DNA of 64,000 nt from Sipunculus nudus (lineage: Eukaryota; Annelida; Sipuncula; Golfingiida; Sipunculidae). Shown here one piece after another: positions 45,804 through 57,850 of this stretch (position 1 is the first letter of the stretch; every line of letters begins with the position of its first letter). A program made the position numbers and the translations under genes. The stretch lies in assembly GCA_026874595.1 (NCBI GenBank), contig CM049316.1, positions 11,896,839 through 11,960,838 on the forward strand, read 5' to 3'. The notes under the pieces were generated by a model, which was not told the DNA's origin, searched no databases, and saw only the letters and a list, made by a program, of their open reading frames with translations.

Positions 45804-46345
45804 TCATAACACTTCATCCATTTTAAGGATTCGTGTCCCTTTCAAAGCACGCCTTTTTTCCATAACTGCTATTTTACGTTCTCGCCGTATGAATTTAGCA
45901 AGGACTGGTCTGGGACATTTTGTAATGTGTTTTTCAAACTTGCCGACTCGATGCGTTATATCAATATCCCCATCCTCCACAGTCAATGCCAACCGTTCTC
46001 TGTTCATAGTTAATAGAGTTTACTTACAATGTTCCTGCTTTCCACCTTCTGGTATTTCATAGATTGGTACGTCTGCAAGTCTACTGCACTGCTAATTTTC
46101 TACTGATCTTTTATTATCATCATTGGTCTTTTTTCAGTTTGTATAACACATTCGTCAGCTAAATTTACTTTTTGTGCTAAAGCCTGAACCTCCTGTTTAT
46201 ACTGATTGTTCTCTGTCTCCAGTACCTCTATCCTCTGGGTCAAACTAGCTAAATAGTCTTTCATTCTTGCATCAAACTCCCTTAAAAGTTCTTCTTTTTG
46301 TTCTCTTGGTAAATTTTTCAGAATAATGTCCGTAGCTGGAGCCAT
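45804..46345 (-). pseudogene. LINE ORF1 relic, right copy
   Basis: 46345-46100 encodes MAPATDIILKNLPREQK and a coiled coil; after a stop, 46007-45804 encodes D-I-T-H-R-V-G-K-F-E-K and R-P-V-L-A-K-F-I-R-R-E-R-K-I-A-V-M-E-K-R-R, typical of the RRM-like RNA-binding region of L1-type ORF1. ATG at 46345 is the likely start; the left copy lacks it. Confidence 0.75.
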
Positions 46346-46900
46346 AGTTTCAATATTTATTTTACTCTTACTAATTTCAGTGAATTCACTAATTAATGTA
46401 GTTTTGAGTTGCCGTACTAGTCTGTTACTTTCAGAAAAAAGTAATGTAAATGCTTGACACCTTAGTAGCTTTGTGTAGATCCCTGTACACTAGCTTTCAA
46501 GTGGTCGGTCCCTTTGGTACATTTCGGCCCATGTCGGGTGTTATTCTTTAATTGAAGTCTTTGTCTTTTTATACTCCTTTGGTGAATCTGATGAAGCACC
46601 AGAACCTGACCTTTGTCTTTCATTTCATATCAAAATTTACATCATTAGAAGTTAAAGTTTTGGACAGCTATAAATAAACAGTTCACATGAAACTCGACAA
46701 AACCAATGCACCAAAGTGGCAAGTACAATGAGTCGATTATCCTTGCCTGATGTGGGTCCCCTGCACTGAACAGGTGTAAGTGGGGGCCAAATTTTGAATG
46801 GGTATTGTTATGGGTATTGAATTTGGAAATTAGAGCTATTTAATTGAGTTTCAATAAAAATAAGCCCAACCCAAACAATAACTATATAATGATATTTAGT

Positions 46901-48061
46901 CAGGATATTAAAGGTTTTTTTCTCTCTCTCTTGTGTTTCAGACAATAGGTACCTTTATTTTTCCTATTCTTTTCATCATCGACACCAAGAAGAAGAAAGA
47001 AACGTAACGTAAAGCCACAAAAATATACAACTGGTCTGAAGTGATCATGAAATAACGAAAGGCGCTCTTCAGGTGTTGCTCTTGAAAATAACATAAACCA
47101 CACATACACATGTCAGAACCTTAAAAGGGTATGTTTATCCAATAAGAACAAAATGCAATATTAGTATAACTATGCCTTCATATTAAGATTACATCTGTTG
47201 GCGCCATGACCTACAAGACATGTAATATATGTGATAGGCAACACAACAAGGATTATACAAAAAATAGTGTATCAAGTGTACAATTCTTTTATAGTATCAT
47301 GCAACCACTTCCACCGATCCATGTATGTATTTTCCTCGCCTCTTCGCCTCATTACGGATATTTTGTTTTCTAAATGTATTATTGTATGTTTTAGAAAATT
47401 CAGAAAAGATATTTCCGCATTAAAACATTTTTGTCGAAGTAAACAAAGTTAATCAGATAATTAAAAAGCTCCCGATTCCTTCCTTTCATATTTTCATGCT
47501 CACCGAAAATCACTTGTCTAATTGTTATCGAGATCCGACTCTCACTAAAGCCGTTCCAAAAGTTATTAAATTCATACCAAAACGTAATGTATATCGACAG
47601 AAGAAGAACCTGTGCTCCAAAGAATCAATACTTCTATTACAATATTCACAGTCAGGACTATCTACTAGTTTCATTTTGTATAATTTCTCTCTAAATGGGA
47701 TTATTCGGTGGAGGAACTTGAAATGAAAATCTTGGGATTTTGTAGAATACAGGTATCTGTTGGGACGACTAATATATAAACTGAATTGTTCATTAGATAT
47801 ATCATACATATTTTGCCAATATGAAAGAGCAGTTGGTTCTTGATATTTTATTTTTATTAGTGTGTTGTAAAGGACTTTACATTTACTCTGTAAAACAGAA
47901 CCAGTTTCAGATGACACCTCGCCCGACGTTTTGCTTGATGTGCAAATTTCTAAATTTTTCTTTTCTTGGATTAAAACTGTTTTCCATTGTTTTGGAATTG
48001 TTTTAGTCAAACTATACACTTTAAGAAAGTTTGTATTTAAATTATACAGGATATTAAAGGT
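46901..48061 (-). mobile_element. 5'-truncated LINE insertion with 15-bp target duplication
   Basis: CAGGATATTAAAGGT occurs at 46901-46915 and 48047-48061, bracketing about 1.13 kb absent from the left copy (one site near 39264). On the minus strand the insert ends in GAGAGAGAGAAAAAAA next to the left repeat: a poly-A-like tail plus target duplication, the signature of target-primed reverse transcription. Its start has lost the 5' part. So the insertion postdates the segment duplication or occurred in one copy. Confidence 0.85.
47525..48019 (-). pseudogene. LINE ORF2 C-terminus with zinc-binding (zf-RVT) motif
   Basis: An open stretch of 164 codons within the insertion. It has the C-terminal features of L1/Tx1-type ORF2: F-K-F-L-H-R-I-I-P-F-R-E-K-L, then C-E-Y-C-N and E-H-R-F-F-F-C, which is the C-x2-C and H-x4-C zinc-binding pattern after the RT. 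RT and endonuclease are absent by 5' truncation. A stop at 47525 ends it early. Confidence 0.75.
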
Positions 48062-48069
48062 ATATTGAA

Positions 48070-49911
48070 ATGTTTGTCTGACAAAACTGGCTGGAAACTA
48101 AGAGGCCCAAGACCTTTTCCTGGGGAAAAATCAGATCCTCTTCTGATCTTAAACACAACCTTCTCCTTTTGTGCACACCAGGCAAGCATAGATGCCGGTC
48201 TTTGACTTTGGAAGTTTATTATATTCTCATCCGGGATCTGTTGGGGCTATATTGAAGATGACTCACTGTATACCCTTCAGCCACTATAGAAAGTTTCCCT
48301 GAACACAGAGGCAACGTTTGGGTCAGATAACTGCACTTTTACAACTTGTAATAGTATTTTAATTAAATCTGGTAGTTGATGAAGCTTCCAATTCGTGGAC
48401 ATTTTGACTACATGGTTCATCGGTCCAGATGCAAGTACATCCTAATTTTTGAATTGGGCTTATGACATTATGTTGAGCAAGGGAAATAGTCTGTTAATCA
48501 GGTAGTTCTTCGCTTCTGAGTGGTCAATTTTAATCACAGAAGGCATGCTCTTGTATCACAGGTGTTCGTGTTATCACTGGATGCGACTCCATGATCTCCC
48601 AATATCTGACAAAGCAACTTTTTTCTGTCTTTCTCATTCAGTCCTACTTTGTTTATGAGAAAAACTTTGACATTTTTTCAGGTGGCGAACACAAATAAGT
48701 TGCTGACTGTGGGATTATCCCATGCATTGGTTTAAAATTGCATTTTCTTCATCACTGCTAAGTATCAATGAGTATCTTTGTTTCTATGTTGGTTGTCCTC
48801 ATCTTTTTTGTGTGTGTGGGAATAAAACTGTAACATGTCTCTTTAGCTGCCATTCCAATATAAAAATAAGGGTCCCATGAAGACTGGATGTTCCTCAGTT
48901 TAATTTCGTATGACTGTTTTACATATATAAACAGTGACTTAAACCAAGCGGAACCCAAGATTGATTGTCCAATCTACACCGTGAACTGCTGGCTGTCACA
49001 GGACACGGTAGTTTTCATGTGATTTAACTGATCGTCAGTATATCGAATCGCGAAGCTGGATTTCCTTTAGTATGTATCATCTGTTGCACAAATTGGTGAT
49101 CCTTCATCATTGAGGCAGGGTTTCCTTGATATGCCACTGCAGCAAGGTTTGGATGGGCTGTATTGGAGGGGCTCTTTATAACCAGGTAACAAGTCTGACG
49201 AACGATGGTTTAGCTTTTAAAGAGTAACATCTGATCATTATTGCGACATCACATTATAGCAACAAACACTCACCTCCTCTTTTATGTTAACTTCCAAACG
49301 TTGTATTCAACCCTGAAATAGTGTAATTCATAGGATCTAGTTTGCCAGCCCCCGCAGTCGTCAATAAGCTGAACTTTCATACGAGTCGTCTATTTGCATT
49401 TGTTTCATTGTTCCGGACGAAATAGAAGTTTTCTTTAGCCCCCTTTGCGATCCCTTTGCAAATCTCACTGTTGGGGTTACTTAATAAATGTAGCACGATA
49501 TATCCCCTATGAACATATAGTCCGGAAACTGAGTACCTATGAAGCTATGATGGCTTCTCAGTTATTCTGTCACATCTGCTGTTTCACTGACTGTTGAAAG
49601 ATCCAGCACTGGTATATCAACTGAAGAGAGCTGATCGTCAACTTGTAGCAAATTTTCATGGGGCAAATCTTGAATAGCTGGTTCTGAAGGTGGTCCTAAT
49701 TCAATCCTACTGATTTCTGGTAGGGGTTGTGAAGAAGGAGGTGCCGGGAAGTGTGCTTGATACTTTTGGCTGGTTTTTTTTTCTGTGATGAAGTAAGAGG
49801 TGGCGTTTTTTTTTTTTTGTTTTTTTTTTGTGACACGGCACCTGTATCAGGATCATGTATAACCACTAAAAACTGGTGATTGTGGTACAAGTTTACGCAA
49901 GAAAGGAACAA
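48070..49911 (-). pseudogene. MULE-like transposase relic, right copy
   Basis: Collinear with 39268-41365 and similarly broken. About 215 bases present in the left copy are missing near 49120. The poly-T on plus (49807-49829) matches the left copy's tract but differs in length. Coding pieces are shorter than on the left, so this copy is more decayed. Confidence 0.5.
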
Positions 49912-50320
49912 CGTGGGTTATGACAATGCCTTAAAGTCCTTTATGCATCATAAGTGCAGTCTGTCCACATCAGCTTAAGATTGGTACGCTATTTCCTCAC
50001 ACCAGGGCCAGACAGAACTCTCGTCAAGGGTGATGTTTCAAATGATATATTCAGTGGTGTGAAATTTAGTTGTATTCTGTTTCCAAGAGTCAATGTCTCA
50101 ACCATGCCAAAATAGTTCCCTACGGAGAAGACTTCGGTGCAGTATGTATTGTATATTGTAGTAACAAATCTGCTGTCAATTTTGTTCTGTATCAACACTT
50201 ATAGTTTATAGAGGTTCACAGGTTATTGATATCATTGCTTTGCTTAAAGATGGAGAGGCTTTAAACTCAGATAAATATATTATGATAATATGTGCATATG
50301 TTGGTACAGAACATTAACCT

Positions 50321-50542
50321 TTGTATAACAGTATGGAAGAAGTTATACTATTTGAAATGCTATCACAATATGGGGAATTCAATTGTATCATTATTGGAGA
50401 TTTTAATGCAAGAATAGGTAACATGCATGATTTAATTGAAAATGATGAAGTAGAGTTTGTTGGTGTTTGCAACGGCTATCCTGTCGATGACTTCAACATG
50501 GTTAGAAATTCAAAATATAGTAAAGCAACTAAGTTCGGTTAG
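50321..50542 (+). pseudogene. Plus-strand LINE endonuclease fragment, right copy (empty site)
   Basis: Same reading as 41737-41956 with I-I-I-G-D-F-N-A-R-I-G-N. It runs without interruption through the site where the left copy has the tandem array, and continues into the TCTTTACAACGACTCTG downstream sequence. It ends at a stop at 50540. Confidence 0.75.
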
Positions 50543-50654
50543 TCTTTACAACGACTCTGCTGTACTTTCAATGTACACATTGTCAACAACAGGCTTTCAC
50601 CAGGCTAAACAGGGGAATACATGTGTCACATGCACATGGCAGTATTATAGACTA

Positions 50655-50964
50655 CATTATTATCAGTTCTGGTCTTTTTATACAGTTGCAATATCTTCAG
50701 TGGTAACTATCTGACCATTTTCCAATAAGATTCATGCTACTGTAAAATAATCTGAACAAAAAAAATTATGAAGTCATCACAATGGAGAAAATACATTTTG
50801 AGGACATTATTATCATTTCTGGTTCCTTTATACAGTAGCAATATCTTCAGTGGTAACTACAGATCTATCTGACCATTTTTCCAATAAGATTCATGCTACT
50901 GTAAAATAATCTGAACAAAAAAAATTATGAAGTCATCACAATTGAGAAAATACATTTTGAGGAC
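50655..50964 (+). repeat. 150-bp tandem duplication
   Basis: Starts CATTATTATCAGTTCTGG at 50655 and CATTATTATCATTTCTGG at 50805; both units end TACATTTTGAGGAC. The left duplicated segment has neither unit in full. Confidence 0.8.
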
Positions 50965-51625
50965 AAAGGAACCTGAAGAGTTGGCAAGTCTACTAAAACA
51001 GGAATGTTGTAAACAATATTTTCGAGGGTTTAATACATTTATTGAATGTGGTATTGATAGAGCCCTTCAATGTCCATATAAAGTGATACATACTGTTTCT
51101 TTAGAACACAAAAATAATATCACTCTTGTACAAATCAGTCTGCTTGGTGTTATCGTTGATGCAGCATTTCTAAATCAATAGGGAACAAGGCATTTCATGA
51201 ATACAGAAATTAAGGTAGCACCCAGGATCTTGTATCATTATAAATGAAAAGAAGAGGATCAGATATGTATGTGATCAGAAAAAGAAAAAAGAAAAAAAAA
51301 ACAGCAAGAGAGCGTAAGGAAGATATTAATGTTACAGGAAACCATATAATTTGGAAATACCTTAAAAATTATACGGAAAACTAAAATATCTAATATAGAT
51401 GCTAGACAATAGTTTGAGGGACTACCTAATTGTAACAAGACTGATACTGATAAAGATTTAAGATATGGTAAAAAAAAGTACACAAAAGAGTCATACAATA
51501 AAAATACAGGTGGTAACATTAACTTTGATATTAGTGTTAATGAAAACCAACAAGATGTGCATAAAAGGAAAACAGGTAAATCTCCTGGTCTTGATGGAAT
51601 TTCATTAGAAATAATAGTCTCTTAG
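50927..51625 (+). pseudogene. LINE linker and start of reverse transcriptase
   Basis: 50927-51181 reads from M-K-S-S-Q-L-R-K-Y to a stop, in the place of the endonuclease-RT linker. At 51565-51610 K-T-G-K-S-P-G-L-D-G-I-S-L-E matches the start of LINE RT domains (K-x-G-K-S-P-G-x-D-G). The RT is cut shortly after. The region 51270-52250 is absent from the left segment. Confidence 0.6.
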
Positions 51626-51889
51626 AATTATTCTAACTTCTTTGCAATCGTTATTATTAAAATATTACACACACGTCCTTTTTAGAGAAGTAATAAAGAA
51701 ATAATTCCACCATTACACAAAAAAAGCAGAAACATGCAAGGTTATGGTATGTCTGATAATAACTGCATTAAGTTGAAGCTTGTATTTTTCTACAGAAATT
51801 TGCACACAAGTGGAATGCTGAATGTAACGGTCATTAGTATGATCCTATAGTTGTTTTATTACTCTTTTAAAATGTTTCTATATATCCTA

Positions 51890-53430
51890 GCAGATACATA
51901 TACAACCATTGATATATACAATTACCTGTACAGCACTGTAGGATGGACAGCTAACGATTGTGTTGAGATGAATCAAAGTACGGTCCAACATCCTCCGAAA
52001 ATTATTATGACGTTTCGAGGACTAATTTGACACTCAACACAACATTAGACAATGCATATTAAGTTTAATAAATAAATGAAAATGTAACACTTGTTCATTA
52101 AATAAATAATTGTGCTTTATTTGACAATACAACGGAATGCAGTGAACCGAAGTTCCACCCTACACAGTAATGAATTTCATGATGAAAAAATGTAGTATTA
52201 CGTTACAATCTTAATTTTTCCAACAGGAAAGCGCACACGTGTGGAAAATGAAACAAATGCATTTTTTGATAATTCATATCATGAAACACAGAAAGCGTTA
52301 TAGTGGCCAAAGTAAAGATCTGACGGCCAGTAATGTTTACGCATCCAGTATACACCTGCAGATACGTGTACAACTGTTGATAACTTCTGTATGTATTTAA
52401 ACAGCACGATGGGTTTTTCTTGCAACAGTAATGGAATCAACTACATTAAATTCCAGCAATTTTCAGATGAAATTGATGTCTCTGGTGTAATAATATAAAT
52501 ACTCATTATAGTATTAACTTAACTCTCTTAAATTATGTTAGAAATAATACACATACACAGAATATTTGATCCTTAAATGATGCGTTATCAAGGAACACCG
52601 TTAATTACAGAGTATTTTAGTTATGTACATAGTAATGGATCTTATGCAAAGCAGAATATGGTTGCCGATTGTACTAGTCAAAGACAATATCTGCTGGCCT
52701 CTGAGGAATATTTTTCCAACTTTTTGTATATTCCTGCGGATGTATGTGAAACTCTTACTAACTTCTAAAACAGTAAAATCCTCTGATGACATCGACAATA
52801 ATGAATTGATCCTACGTAAGTCTCAGCACCTTTCAGATGATTCTGATGTTTCTGGGAATAATAATATTACACAGTAAAGTATTAATGTATATATCATACA
52901 TATTCTGATAAAAAATGTACCTGTATTGAATACTTACCCATTAAAGTGTTGTCTTTTATCAAGTGATACTGAGAAATGCAGTACTAAAATAAGTAAACTA
53001 CACAGAAATCAATTTTATGAAGATGACTATACAGTAGTATGATGCCTTCTTTGCAGAAAAATTTCGAAAACGAACCTAATGCATTAAGCATTACTTTTCA
53101 TGGAGAATCGCAGAGTGGAGTCTTAGTTATGTATAGTCAAAACTACAATATGCTAATTTGATATGATTATTCTTACAATTTAATGTATAATCCTCTAAAT
53201 ACATGCGATATTTATTATACAAGCAGCACTATGGGTTGTTCGACTGGCACCAGTAATGAACTAAATCACAACATACTAGTGTATGTGTACAACTTTTGAA
53301 AATTCCTTAAATTACTTGAGCAACACTCTGGGATGCTTGACTGGCCCAGGTGATGAACATAATCACAGTAACGTCCATCATCTTTCGGATACGTCAGATG
53401 TCTCTGGGAGGAATAATATCACTATTTATA
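51890..53430 (+). repeat. Monomer-like repeats before a LINE endonuclease start, right copy
   Basis: Units at about 51900, 52370 and 53283 share a TACAAC-TTGA start, an ACTTGAGCA- or CTGTACAGCAC-like middle and an end near GATGTCTCTGGGAGGAATAA. They precede the endonuclease start at 53483. Confidence 0.45.
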
Positions 53431-53482
53431 TGTACAGTATTAATTTAGATTATGCTTACCCTGTTAAAATGATACTTATGTA

Positions 53483-55030
53483 GTGAATATTTGTTCAATG
53501 AATGTCTGTGGTTTATTAAGCAAGATCTTAATACTTAAATTAAATGATTACTGGCAAGAATTCAATTTGTTATGCTTATGAGTATGATGATGTTATCTTA
53601 AAAGTTTACCCGGGATTATTTAAAAACAGAAGACATTGTCAAAGAAAATCTGAAGGATATGCCATTTTTTAAAGACTTTTTGTTATCTAAATTTATAAAT
53701 ATTGTTGATGTTTCTTGTGGGGTCGTAACGTGGTTTACATTCAGTAAAAGTATTAATAATGATTTTCATGTGTTGTTTGGAATGTATTATATCCTTCCAG
53801 AAGAGTCTTAAAACTGTATAACGGAGATATGGAGTTATGTCTATCAGCTGATTCCAATGCCCGTACAGGACCGTTACTTGATTTTATTATTATTTATGGT
53901 GACATGATTATCTGCAACAGTAATGTATTTCCTGATTTATGGAGATTGGGAGTAATTATTCCAGTTTATAAGAATAAAGGTAGTGTCATTGATCCTCGCT
54001 ACTGCAGAGGTATTACAATTCTGTCATGTTTTGGTACACTATTTACGTCTGCACATGTATTGAATAACAGGTTATCTTATTCCTTTATTTTGTGAAGTGA
54101 AACAAGTGTTCGAGCAGATTATATAGTACAGTGGATTATATATTTACTTTGAAAGCAATTTTTGGTATTTATTGCAACTCCAAGATAAATTGTATGCAGC
54201 ATTTGTTGATTATACAAAAGCATTTGATAGTGTCCGGAGAGTATGATTATGGAGGAAGTTGTTAGCATGAGATAATAACTGGAAGTTCTTTGGACTTACA
54301 TAAGCTCTATGAAGCAATGTCATGAGTAAGTAAAACGGCATTGTAACACCAGCATTCCGTCGAATGTAGGAGCCTAGTGAGGTGAAAATATGAGCCCATT
54401 TTTGTTTTGTAGTAAATATATTTTGGAATGACTTGGTTACTTTCCTTTAGAAAGCATATTAATGCCTTGGGAAAAATTGGTTTAAGATGAATTGACTGTC
54501 ACTTACTTAGTATATTAGAATTTAATTGTTATTTTATGTTGATGATAAAGTCGAATTAGCTGAATTAGCTGTTGAATTACAGGCAGCATTTAAAGCCATT
54601 CATTATTGTTGTAGGATTTCTAAGCTAGAAATCAATACATCATAAAAGCAAGATGTTATATTTTCACACGTAAAATAAGGAATATAATCTAAAGTTTAGT
54701 GATACTAGTAGAAGCCTAGAAGTAGTGTATAAATATAAATACATTGGTATTGATATTAACTATAATGTTTCTGTCAAATTTGCAAAACATCTTTGTGAAC
54801 AAGTTGAAAAGGCAGTGTTTACTGTAATAAGACAAAGTTTAGGCAACTAAATTTGCCACCTGATTTGCAACATAAACTATTTGATTGTATGGTCTCTTAT
54901 ATTTTAACGTATGGATTTTGAATATTTGGCATTGATGATGAAGATTGTGTTGCAAAGATTCATTTAAAATTTTGCGGACTCATCTTGAATGTTAACAGTT
55001 ATGCAACAAAGCACGTGGTATTTGGTGATT
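53483..55030 (+). pseudogene. LINE endonuclease-RT relic
   Basis: Order on the plus strand: N-I-C-S-M-N-V-C-G-L at 53485, Y-W-Q-E-F-N-L-L-C near 53555, V-V-T-W-F-T-F-S-K near 53735, A-D-S-N-A-R-T-G-P-L-L-D at 53845-53885 (G-D-F-N-A-R-like), W-R-L-G-V-I-I-P-V-Y-K-N-K-G at about 53940 with Y-C-R-G-I-T-I-L-S after it, Y-A-A-F-V-D-Y-T-K-A-F-D-S-V at 54190-54235 (first catalytic region), and a Y-V-D-D-like core near 54540. Stops and frameshifts throughout. CR1/Jockey-like by motif style. It ends before 55050, where a different repeat begins. Confidence 0.7.
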
Positions 55031-55049
55031 AACGGAGGTTTCCCATGCA

Positions 55050-55110
55050 AGCATAGTCGTGACAAACACGACTCCGTAGGCCCTCCTAATCTGGCCGTAA
55101 TGTCAGAGGG
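55050..55110 (-). repeat. Dispersed repeat fragment (reverse orientation)
   Basis: TCGTGACAAACACGACTC at 55058 is the reverse complement of 5902-5918, and TGGCCGTAATGTCAGAGGGC is close to the reverse complement of 4160-4183. It joins two fragments that are 1.7 kb apart at the left end of the window, showing that they belong to one element family. Confidence 0.55.
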
Positions 55111-55421
55111 CTGATACGCAAGTACTCATCAAATCCCGTATAATTACATATTGGGCCAAGTTACTTTCCAAGAGAGATTGTCATCTCAGTAACCTAAATT
55201 GTTCTATAATCGTCTTTATTGAATGAATAAGATATTATATATGTTAAAATACTTATTGAATGTCAGATATTCTCATAATGGTTTAAACAAAAAAAATGAA
55301 AATTTAAAAATTTAAAACCACTGTTAAAAACATGTTGTATCAGGATGTTCTAGCCAAATGGAAAGAAAAAATAGCTTAATGTCATATTTGTATGAATAAC
55401 AGAAAGTTTAAAAGGGCCCAA

Positions 55422-55658
55422 TCAACTATAAAGCATGTTGAATAAACGCGAAAAATAGCTTTTCCCCTTTGAAATAAATTTTTTCTCTTGCCAAAATGTT
55501 GACCTTGAACCGTTTGCTTTCTTCTGTAAACGAGGGTTGTAAAAAGTGGACCGGGCGCCATCACAGGTGTCAACATAAACACAGCCGTCCATCTCCCGGG
55601 CCAAACACGTGTCAATCAGGAGATGCTCTAACTGACTTGGCCCAAAAATGTTATACAT
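55422..55658 (-). other. Unrecognised minus-strand reading frame, 78 codons
   Basis: Opens MYNIFGPSQLEHLLIDTC, continues R-E-M-D-G-C-V-Y-V-D-T-C-D-G-A-R and is richer in GC than its surroundings. Nothing upstream or downstream supports splice partners, and I do not recognise the family. It may be a fragment of a host gene or of a transposon. Confidence 0.2.
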
Positions 55659-56229
55659 GTTCCCGCTGGCTGAAACTTCGCATAATCAAACCTCCGGTCA
55701 CAAGGTCTTGTTTTGGCAAACAGACACACGTTGGCTGTGTTTACCAACACACAGTCATAACAAGGTGTTTGGCAGCCTTATGCGAGGTACTGAGACTGTG
55801 TACTGGGATGGTTTTGCTGGGAAACTTTTGTTTACAGCAAAACTGAACTGATAGTGTGAGAGAATACCTGCCAAAACCATTAAAAATGAATTGTGTTAAT
55901 TCCGACTGAGTAATCATTAGTTACCAGTTATATAATGTTAAAAGAATTCAGAGAGTATGTCAATTGTCCAATGTGCCAGATGTTAAATTTCAGTATTAAT
56001 TAGAATGTAACAAGTTCCACCAGGAGAGAAAAAAAAAACTTATTTTAGCATGGTATACTCTGTTAATCATAAAATAATTAAATATGAGAAGCGGTCTATC
56101 ACAAATTATAGGAAGCAATGCAAATTTGCTAAATTTGTCAAAACAATCATGGATAAATTTCACCAATGTTCTTTTGTTATCGTTCACCGTCCGCTTTTTT
56201 TATGCGTTGTCTCGATCAAATGTGGTTAT

Positions 56230-56720
56230 TAGGGCCCCGCTTAACATGCGGAACCCTATAGTGATCACCGTGTCAGTCCGTCCGTCCTTGCGTACTTCCG
56301 TCCTTCCGTCAGTAACGCTTTCTTTCGCGCGCGATATCTTAACAACAACATACTGCAGCTTTCCCAAATTCACAGGGATGATTTTTACTTATGAGGGCTG
56401 CAGACCTTTCGAATTACAGACCTGTCAATACAATCGGTGATTTTCTTTCACAGGCGATACCTCAACAACAACATGCTTGATCTTTCTCAAATTCACAGAG
56501 AATATTGGTACCTATGAGGGTTCCAGACCTTTCGAATTACAGAGCTGTCGGAATTCCAATATGGCCACCACAGCACAATCGGTGATTTAATTTCGCGCGC
56601 AAAATCTCAACAGCTACATGCTTGATCTTTCTCAAATTCATATAGGGATGATTGGTACCATCCCCGTTAAAATACACACCCGCCACAAATCCAATATGGC
56701 GGCCAGACCACAATCGAAGA
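56230..56720 (+). mobile_element. Hairpin-headed element with tandem modules, copy 1
   Basis: Arms TAGGGCCCCGC and GCGGAACCCTA (56230-56258, two mismatches), then AGTGATCACCG and a TCCGTCCGTCC tract, then three modules of 124-144 bases starting near 56329, 56453 and 56597 (ATCTCAACA-CATGCTTGATC, CTTTCTCAAATTCA). No coding capacity. Compare 56977 and 62043. Confidence 0.55.
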
Positions 56721-56976
56721 TTTTGTACTGCAGACATTATTTCATACACATCTTCTTTAATATGATTTGAACCAGTAGCATTTTTCCACTCATGCATATT
56801 GATAAAAACCTGTTTCTGTTTGTCATATTTTGAAACTTTAACTTAACGTTTTACTCATATGTAAACTAGCCCACTAATACCAGGGATGCGAGGGCCCTCT
56901 GAGGACTATTGTAGGACCAAATCTAGTTTGTTTTAAACGATACTACTGAGGGTGTTTGTGCTTATATTAAGGTTTT

Positions 56977-57850
56977 TAGCTCAGCTGACTGTAAGTCATC
57001 TGAGCTATAGCGATCACTCTTTGTCCGTCGTGCCGTCTGTCCGTTAACAAGGCACAAATCGTCACTGCTGAACCTGGAATCTTCTTACTTAACATCCAAA
57101 GAGGTCCATAAAAAAATCTCCTTGGAAACCTGGAATTAAGACTCTTTTACCCATATTCTTCAAGCTATTGGGCTCCAAAGTACCCCCCAGAATAATGAAA
57201 ATTTTGATACAAAAGCTAAAATATCTGAACAACTAATGCATTGATCACCATGATTTTTTGCATGGATATTCATCATGGAGTTTTTCATCAGTTTCTGTAG
57301 ACTGGTGGTGCCACCTGTATTTTTTTTCGATTTTTACTATTATTTTATCTATTTTTGAGACCTTAAAAGATGCAGTCATCTGTTAAAAGGGCTCAAATCG
57401 TAATGACTCGACCTAGAATCTTCTCACTTTACATCCAGGGAGGTACATGAAAATTCTCCATGGAAACTTGAAGTTAGCTCTCTGTTACCCATATTCTCTG
57501 AGCTATTGGGCTTATAAGCACCCCACATCATAATTAAAAATTTGATACCAAAGCAGGGCACAAATCATAAACGTTGGACCTGGAATCTTCTAACCTAAAA
57601 TCTAAGGAGGTCTATGAAAATCTCCTTGGAAACGTGTATTTAGGTCTCTGTTATCCATATTTCTTAGGTATGGGGCTTATAAGCACCCCTCAGAATAAAT
57701 GAAAATTTGATACCAAAGTAGGGCACAAATCATAAACTTTGGGCCCAGAATCTTCTTACTTGACATCCTGAGAGTTCCTCAAAAGTTCTCCCCAGAAACC
57801 TGAAATTGGTTCACAGTGAACTATATTCTGAGAGTTTTGGGGTATGTTTG
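56977..57850 (+). mobile_element. Hairpin-headed element with tandem modules, copy 2
   Basis: Arms TAGCTCAGCTGACT and AGTCATCTGAGCTA (14 bp, one mismatch, 3-base loop), then AGCGATCAC and GCCGTCTGTCCG, then about 165-bp modules with GGGCACAAATC at 57050, 57389, 57553 and 57720 and ACCTGGAATCTTCT after it. Modules share CCTTGGAAAC and TATTGGGCTTATAAGCACCC. Confidence 0.6.

Larger units (their letters stand above)
45082..53706. repeat. Duplicated segment, right copy
   Basis: Partner of 37446-44623. Homology begins inside the minus-strand LINE endonuclease and ends inside a plus-strand LINE endonuclease (both end at TATTGTTGATG). Outside these points the flanks differ: 44624-45081 continues the minus-strand LINE, 53707 onward continues the plus-strand LINE. 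Confidence 0.85.
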
